Shown here: piece by piece, positions 59,090 through 64,000 of the stretch | How the letters are laid out: each line of letters starts with the position of its first letter | Numbering within the stretch: the stretch's first letter is position 1 | Assembly: GCA_025345505.1 (NCBI GenBank) | Contig: JANVCC010000130.1 | Location: 7,341,745-7,405,744 of the forward strand | Direction of reading: 5' to 3' | Source: Todiramphus chloris collaris | Lineage: Eukaryota > Chordata > Aves > Coraciiformes > Alcedinidae | Length of the DNA: 64,000 nucleotides | Notes under the pieces: generated by a model | Told to the model about the DNA's origin: nothing | Seen by the model: the letters and a program-made list of their open reading frames with translations, nothing else | Databases searched by the model: none | Position numbers and translations under genes: made by a program

Positions 59090-61831
59090 ATGAGAGATCC
59101 TTGGAGCAGCAGAATTTTTCCTTTTTCTCAATGGACTCAAAGGTGCACCAAAGCATATCAGGCAGCAGTACACAAATGGCCTTAGCAAAAAGTACTTTGG
59201 AGTCCCAAGAAAGTAATCTCCTTCAAACAGTTTTATCATCAGTTACTACTCCCTTTGATGTGACCTTATTTACACAGGAAGAAATGGTGAGGATTTCAGA
59301 AGGGAGAACAACGCCATTGGTAGATGTTTCCCTAACAAGCAATGAGGCATTCTTAAGCGACGATGAATTTATTAGCTCATTTCCAAAGGCAGAGTGGACT
59401 CCTCCACTGAAGTCTTTTGCAGTTTTAACAGATCATCACTCAGTTAATACAGCAGAACCACCAAGAGAAGTGTTAGAAACCATGTTGCTAACACCTTCGT
59501 TATCTGTCTTTTCTTCACCTTATGATATCTCAAAAACAGCACAGCAAAAGACTCCGTTGAGTGCTGTCCCTGAACACAGTAATACTCTTACAGAACTGAA
59601 GCCTTTGGTACCAGATAGTGAAATGCTAACTGCGAGCAGAGACTTGTCTTTGTACCCTCCAAATACAGCTATTTATTTTGCTTCCATTCCTTCAAAGGCA
59701 GGAGTTGCAGTGCGGGAACATTTAAATGCAAGTTTAACAGCTCTGCCTTTTGGGGCTACTTCAGAAAGGTCGCCTCTTCATCTCAAGCTGCTGGATAAAA
59801 CTAGCCCTTTTATCCCAGATGCCACAGCACAAAGTACAGACCCCTATGGTGATGTTTACATGGATGTGAGTAGCAGGGCTGCAGAAACTCTCAATTTCAG
59901 GACCTACCCCAGTCCAAACATTCCCTGGGCCATGCCAGCTTCAGCAGCCAGTGCTGAGCCTACTTTGTTTCCTATTAGTCTTCCACTTGCGTCTTTCCTG
60001 CTTCACTCAGTTGCCATTTCCACAGACTGTAATACTGTTCTTAACGCCAGCCTGTTTACACATGAATTCCCCAGTACAGCACCAAATTTGCCTGCCGGTT
60101 CAGAAATACCAAGTCAATCAGAGCTTGCCAGTGAGCTCATGAGTCCAGTGCCTTCCACGAGATCATACAGTTCTTGTCTGTATTGTGACTCAGTTTCACT
60201 TCTGACGGAAGCAGGCTATTCCCTGGAACATGACGTGGGCTCAGGAGATTACATTGAAACTTTATCCTTCAAAGCCTCCGAAGTACAAGGTACATCACCT
60301 TTTACAACTATAATTACTGACGGATATGAATTAGAGGAGCCTACACCTGAGATTTTTGATACTTCTTTTCCATCCAGACCAGTTGTTTCGTTTTCTTCAA
60401 GATCTGCAGAAATGCCCGATTCAAGCATGTTTTTATTAAGCACTATGGACACTGTCCTTAATAAAAGAACACCTGTAACAATTTCTTCTTCTTACCATCA
60501 GCTCCCTGGAGAAACATCACTGAACATCTCTGTTGCTCCATTTTCCGTCGCTGTTCTGGAAACAGTTTCATTGACACCAAGCACTCATGTAGAACTTCCT
60601 GATGCCACCACTGTTCTGTTTGACGCTACCTTCAGCCCAAGTGAGCTGGCAGCATCATTTGCAGTCAGTCGTACAACTTTGCTGGAGTTGCCAGAATTGA
60701 TGCCGTCAGAATCTGTGGTTTTGCTTGACAAGACATCTACAAGGGAGGAATCATCTTTAAATATTTCAGATTTTCCTTCCAGTCTTTTATTAACACCATT
60801 TCTTATTGAACCTAGCTACTTGTCGGTATCATCGGCTGTGATAAATTCTTACGCTGTCATGCGAAGTGATCTATCAACACACTTACCTCAGACTTTGTTG
60901 ACTGGCACATCAGTACTTTCTGAGGATGTTTCCAGCTGGGACTTAACTAGCACTGTCAGCTCTGCTGATGACACTGAGGTGTCTCAGTTCCCTTTCAGCC
61001 AAACATCATACTTTTATTCAAACGCGTCCTCTGTTCCAGGTGCACGCATTCCTGAAATAATGCCGTCATCAGATTTTTACTCCGAGTCGTCTGTGCTTCT
61101 GGAAGCACCCTCAGTATTGCCAGCGGGCTCTGAAGTTGTGTTTACCTCAGCTGTTACAGGAGCTACCTCTCAGTTGGAGCCTTCACTTTCCACCTCTCAC
61201 TTTGTGGTTCCTACCCTGGTGCTGCCCGCTTCCAGCACCCAGTCTGTTACCAGCAGTATCTTGCTCCATGAAACAAATCTGATCTCTTTGTTTACTACCT
61301 TTCCGGCAACTCCTGTCTTAAATGTATCTTCATCTCTGTTCTCAACTGTTCCGGCTTCTGTTGAGGATATTGGTGCTATGGTTAACCCCACGCTGCTTTT
61401 AACATCTCGCAGCGAGGGCAGTGCCCACACGGCCTTTCATCCTGCAGACCCTGACAACCTGACGTCACGTGCCGACTCCAGCAGTGCAACGCCATTTCCT
61501 ACTGCATCTCTGTCTGTGACCGCGTCGTTTTCTCCCACACAATTCCCTTTTACTTCTAGTCCTCCCACTGGATATGAAGTTCCAGAAGGAAGCAGTGTAA
61601 CTGCTGGTACCGATGCATCAGCTGGTTCCACCAGTGTCTCCGTGACCATTGCCACCAGTGCGACAGGCAGCCAGGGCACAACTGCTGCAGGCGGCCTGGG
61701 GTCGTTCTCCTCCACTCCTCTGGGGACCACTACTCCATCTGAACCTGTGGTCGTAACCTCTGCTGTCACCACTACCAGGCAACCTTATGTCTGCGACATC
61801 ACAGTTCCTGACGCTTATTTAGTTACTGCGG
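59090..61831 (+). CDS. KIAA1549: KIAA1549 large Ser/Thr/Pro-rich exon (probably exon 2)
   Basis: This single exon encodes about 914 residues of the extracellular part of a UPF0606-family membrane glycoprotein. The boundaries are set by a T-rich acceptor ending TTTATGTAG at 59089 and a donor G|GTAAGA at 61831/61832. Both introns are phase 1. The frame is open throughout. It begins DERSLEQQNFSFFS, which I recall as similar to the start of human KIAA1549 after its signal peptide. It also shares a DVGSGD motif (60232-60249), an FPSRPVVSFSSRS block, and the ending YVCDITVPDAYLVTA, which opens the conserved DUF3827 region. The body is rich in Ser, Thr and Pro with very few Cys, so it looks mucin-like. 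Several N-x-S/T sequons are present (NFS, NAS, NIS, NVS, NLT). Known of the family: human KIAA1549 is linked to retinitis pigmentosa and to BRAF fusions. The paralogue KIAA1549L is the main alternative. The open frame runs on both sides into intron sequence, which is chance at the acceptor side and ends at a stop at 61879-61881. Confidence 0.87.
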
Positions 61832-63315
61832 GTAAGATATTCCTAACACTTTTAGTTTGCTTTTTTCAGAAGCCATTGTAGTGTGACCCCCTAGCTAAAT
61901 TGCACCTCTTGAATCAACTAAGTGAACCTTTCAAAGAAATAATGGTGTAAACTTAAACATCTGTAAAAGCATTGATTTATCATTTTGTCTTGAAAATACT
62001 AGAATTCACTTGAACAAAGTCCCTTGTGGTAGGGAGTTACACATACATTGCACTGCACAGAGAATGAAATTGTCTTCTAAAATTGTTCGTGTGTGCATAC
62101 AAGTATGCTGAATTAGAGGCTGCTTTATCATTTCATGGGTTGGAAATGAATGTTACTGTCATGGTGCTGTTCTGCCAAACTATTATATGCTCTGACTGAG
62201 TAAGTTTCTCCTTTCAGTTGTTGCTGCTGTTTTAAAAAAACCTGCATGCGAGGTAATGTTGTCATATGAAAGAGGAGAGTTGGTTTAAAATATTAAAACG
62301 GTAACAAAACTCAAACATAATTTTACCATACTAGCTTATGTTTGCATTTTTCCCTCTTGCCATACTTACTTCAGTTGGATTTGGTGTGTTTGTAACCAGA
62401 AAAAGTGACCTTTGTGTGTTTCAAAAGTAATTGTCTCGGCATCTGTTTGCTTTTTTGGTGTTTTTCTACCTCTTCCTAGCTTGTTAACAAAACAATACCA
62501 GTGAACTAACCCAGAGCAGCTGCAGAAGTGCTGCATGTTTTGTGGTAAGCGACACATTTTTCCCTCGAGACTTACTTGTAATACATAAAACAGAATGAGC
62601 ATAATCTTATCCTCCAGATATAAAGGTGAGCTGGCTGTGCTGGTGATGAGGGAAATTATTGGGTTTTTTGACCTGTAATTTGAGTAGTTTTGTAAGCAAG
62701 TTATTGATGGAAAGTAAACACGGGGTGACAACATGATACTTTTCAGTTGTTTCCTTGACCATAGTCACAGTCTCAAGTGTTAACTGTAATAGACATGACA
62801 TCCATGGAGATATGGGGTATTTAAAGAAGTGGATATCCCTTTCAGTAATTAATGCCACGTTTGTTTATTTTTTATTTAAGAGAAAAGTAGATGCATATTT
62901 TCTGTGGCTTTTTTCTGACCTCATCTGCATTCCGTGCATTGCCTACAAAACTTTTAACTACATTGTAACAGCAGGCTCGTTGTGCACAGGTCAGGCTGAA
63001 TGTGCTGTGACGTTCTGATCCAATTTGAATGCCTCAGTGGCTCTTTAAAAGATTATTTTCCTACAATGCTAAGACATTAGATATGGAAAAACAAAACGAG
63101 AGAAAATAAACCTGGAGTTCCTAAAACTATATGTACAGTCACTTTTTAGGATACAGTCACACCTTTACCTGTTTTCTTGTCCATTGTCTTATCCGTTTGA
63201 TGCAGTTGATCTCATTGCCTGCTTTCTCATGCCTTGCACAATTGAAAATGCAACTTGGAAGCAAAGCCCAAGAGATGAAGTTAAAATGTGTTAACTGACT
63301 GACATTAATTTCCAG
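61832..63315 (+). other. KIAA1549 intron 2
   Basis: A 1484-bp intron runs from GTAAGA to TTTCCAG. Both strands have only short open frames with no recognisable protein similarity. It is AT-rich with no repeat I can name. Confidence 0.85.
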
Positions 63316-63404
63316 TGCTGGCCCGAAGAGCTGTTCTCCAAAATGTCAGTGAATCCATCAAAGAAGTACTCAGAGCTCAGTTCAGGCGATCAGTAGAGCT
63401 AGAG
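63316..63404 (+). CDS. KIAA1549: KIAA1549 exon 3, start of conserved UPF0606 region
   Basis: This is an 89-bp exon that is too short to stand out as an open frame. The acceptor is TTAATTTCCAG ending at 63315, with a good branch-point candidate CTGAC about 15-20 bases upstream. The donor is GAG|GTAAGT at 63404/63405. Joined in phase 1 to the large exon it adds 30 residues, starting VLARRAVLQNVSESIKEVLR and ending SVELE, and it finishes in phase 0. The exact phase match at both ends, together with the family-typical VLARRAV motif, makes this secure as the next exon. The middle (LQNVSES) differs from what I remember of human KIAA1549 and could be closer to KIAA1549L, so the paralogue assignment rests mainly on the large exon. 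Confidence 0.88.
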
Positions 63405-64000
63405 GTAAGTGGTATGAAGTGTATACAAATACTCTTTGATCAATATAATGCAATGGTGGTTTTAGTTCACAGGCTCAAACAGTGATTTAAAAGCAACCCA
63501 TGTGGAACTACATTAGAGAGAGGTTCATTCTGACTTAAGCATTAGTCATGTGTTTTTTGAATTATTTTTTTTTTAATATGTGAAAATGACATCAACTTTT
63601 TACTTACAGAATACATCATCTTCTAGAACAGACCTTTCTTGGTTTTGCTAGAGGTGAGCAAGCAGTGAGTGCTCAGCTTCTATTGCTCACCTCCTTCGGC
63701 TGGAGATTTGAAACTGAAGTGAAAAGCTTTTACCCTTTGAAATACCTGTTAAGACATTTTGGTTTTCCCCCTAGCTGATTACATAGCACCTGCAATAAAA
63801 CAAAACCTTGTGCATGGCCTTGTGCTCTTTTATGTAGTACATAGGGCCATCAGCACTTGCAGGGGGAGTGGTGGAATCCCAAATTCTGGATTTGGCACAT
63901 GAAAAAGGCGGGGTGTGTGTGAATCAGGTTTGCAATAGTAATGTGTTACTTTTAAGCCTTTAAATAGGTGTGAGTCCTGTCCATCCCCTACTCATAGGAC
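63405..64000 (+). other. Start of KIAA1549 intron 3
   Basis: The intron begins GTAAGTGG. The rest of the window shows no further exon. The following exons of the family (SEA-like region, membrane segments, cytoplasmic tail) must lie to the right. Confidence 0.75.

Noticed and set aside
61832-61881. C-terminal extension KIFLTLLVCFFQKPL of the big open frame
   Set aside because: It lies beyond a good GTAAGA donor, and the next exon continues the conserved family sequence in the right phase, so this is read-through into the intron.
1-64000. CRISPR arrays, operons, phage or toxin systems
   Set aside because: The window is vertebrate intronic DNA, and nothing resembling such systems is present.

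Overview
The window looks like avian genomic DNA. The evidence is several CR1 LINE insertions with the ATTCTRTG-type 3' ends typical of birds, an avian ERVL-like solo LTR, AT-rich single-copy sequence, and one vertebrate gene with large introns. No prokaryotic genes, operons or CRISPR arrays are visible. Almost everything is non-coding, and nearly all the short open frames look like chance or repeat-derived frames.

Layout. Positions 1-3520 hold a long sense-strand CR1 copy that enters from the left edge. It retains a decayed ORF1 esterase part and an ORF2 endonuclease plus reverse transcriptase, all broken by stops and frameshifts. Further sense-strand CR1 copies lie at 10172-11581, 13990-15240, 21150-21732 and 22195-22527. 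Antisense CR1 pieces lie at 8390-9440 (very old), 43508-43715 (typical bird 3' tail) and 46650-47085 (old). A 1009-bp ERVL-like solo LTR at 41558-42566 is flanked by a perfect 5-bp target duplication. A second, weaker LTR-like block lies at about 32090-32890 on the minus strand. There is a MIR-like SINE relic at 54730-54895, and two diverged local tandem duplications lie at 7380-7700 and 49080-49410. Simple repeats and G-runs are scattered through the rest.

The gene. At the right end, two exons of a plus-strand gene can be read. A 2742-bp Ser/Thr/Pro-rich exon (59090-61831) splices in phase 1 to an 89-bp exon (63316-63404). The joined frame gives the start of the conserved UPF0606/DUF3827 region (CDITVPDAYLVTA, then VLARRAV). 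I assign it to KIAA1549, with the paralogue KIAA1549L as the alternative. This is a large membrane glycoprotein known in humans from photoreceptor disease and from fusions with BRAF. The first coding exon (signal peptide) is not recognisable here, so positions 1-59089 are interpreted as intron 1 or upstream sequence. The remaining exons lie to the right of the window.

No new multi-gene system is evident. The points most worth checking are a possible intronic start that would give the big exon its own signal-peptide-like leader, a candidate glycosaminoglycan attachment motif in that exon, a cysteine-rich antisense frame near 47.2 kb, the ERVL solo LTR, the two unexplained tandem duplications, and two compact hairpins.
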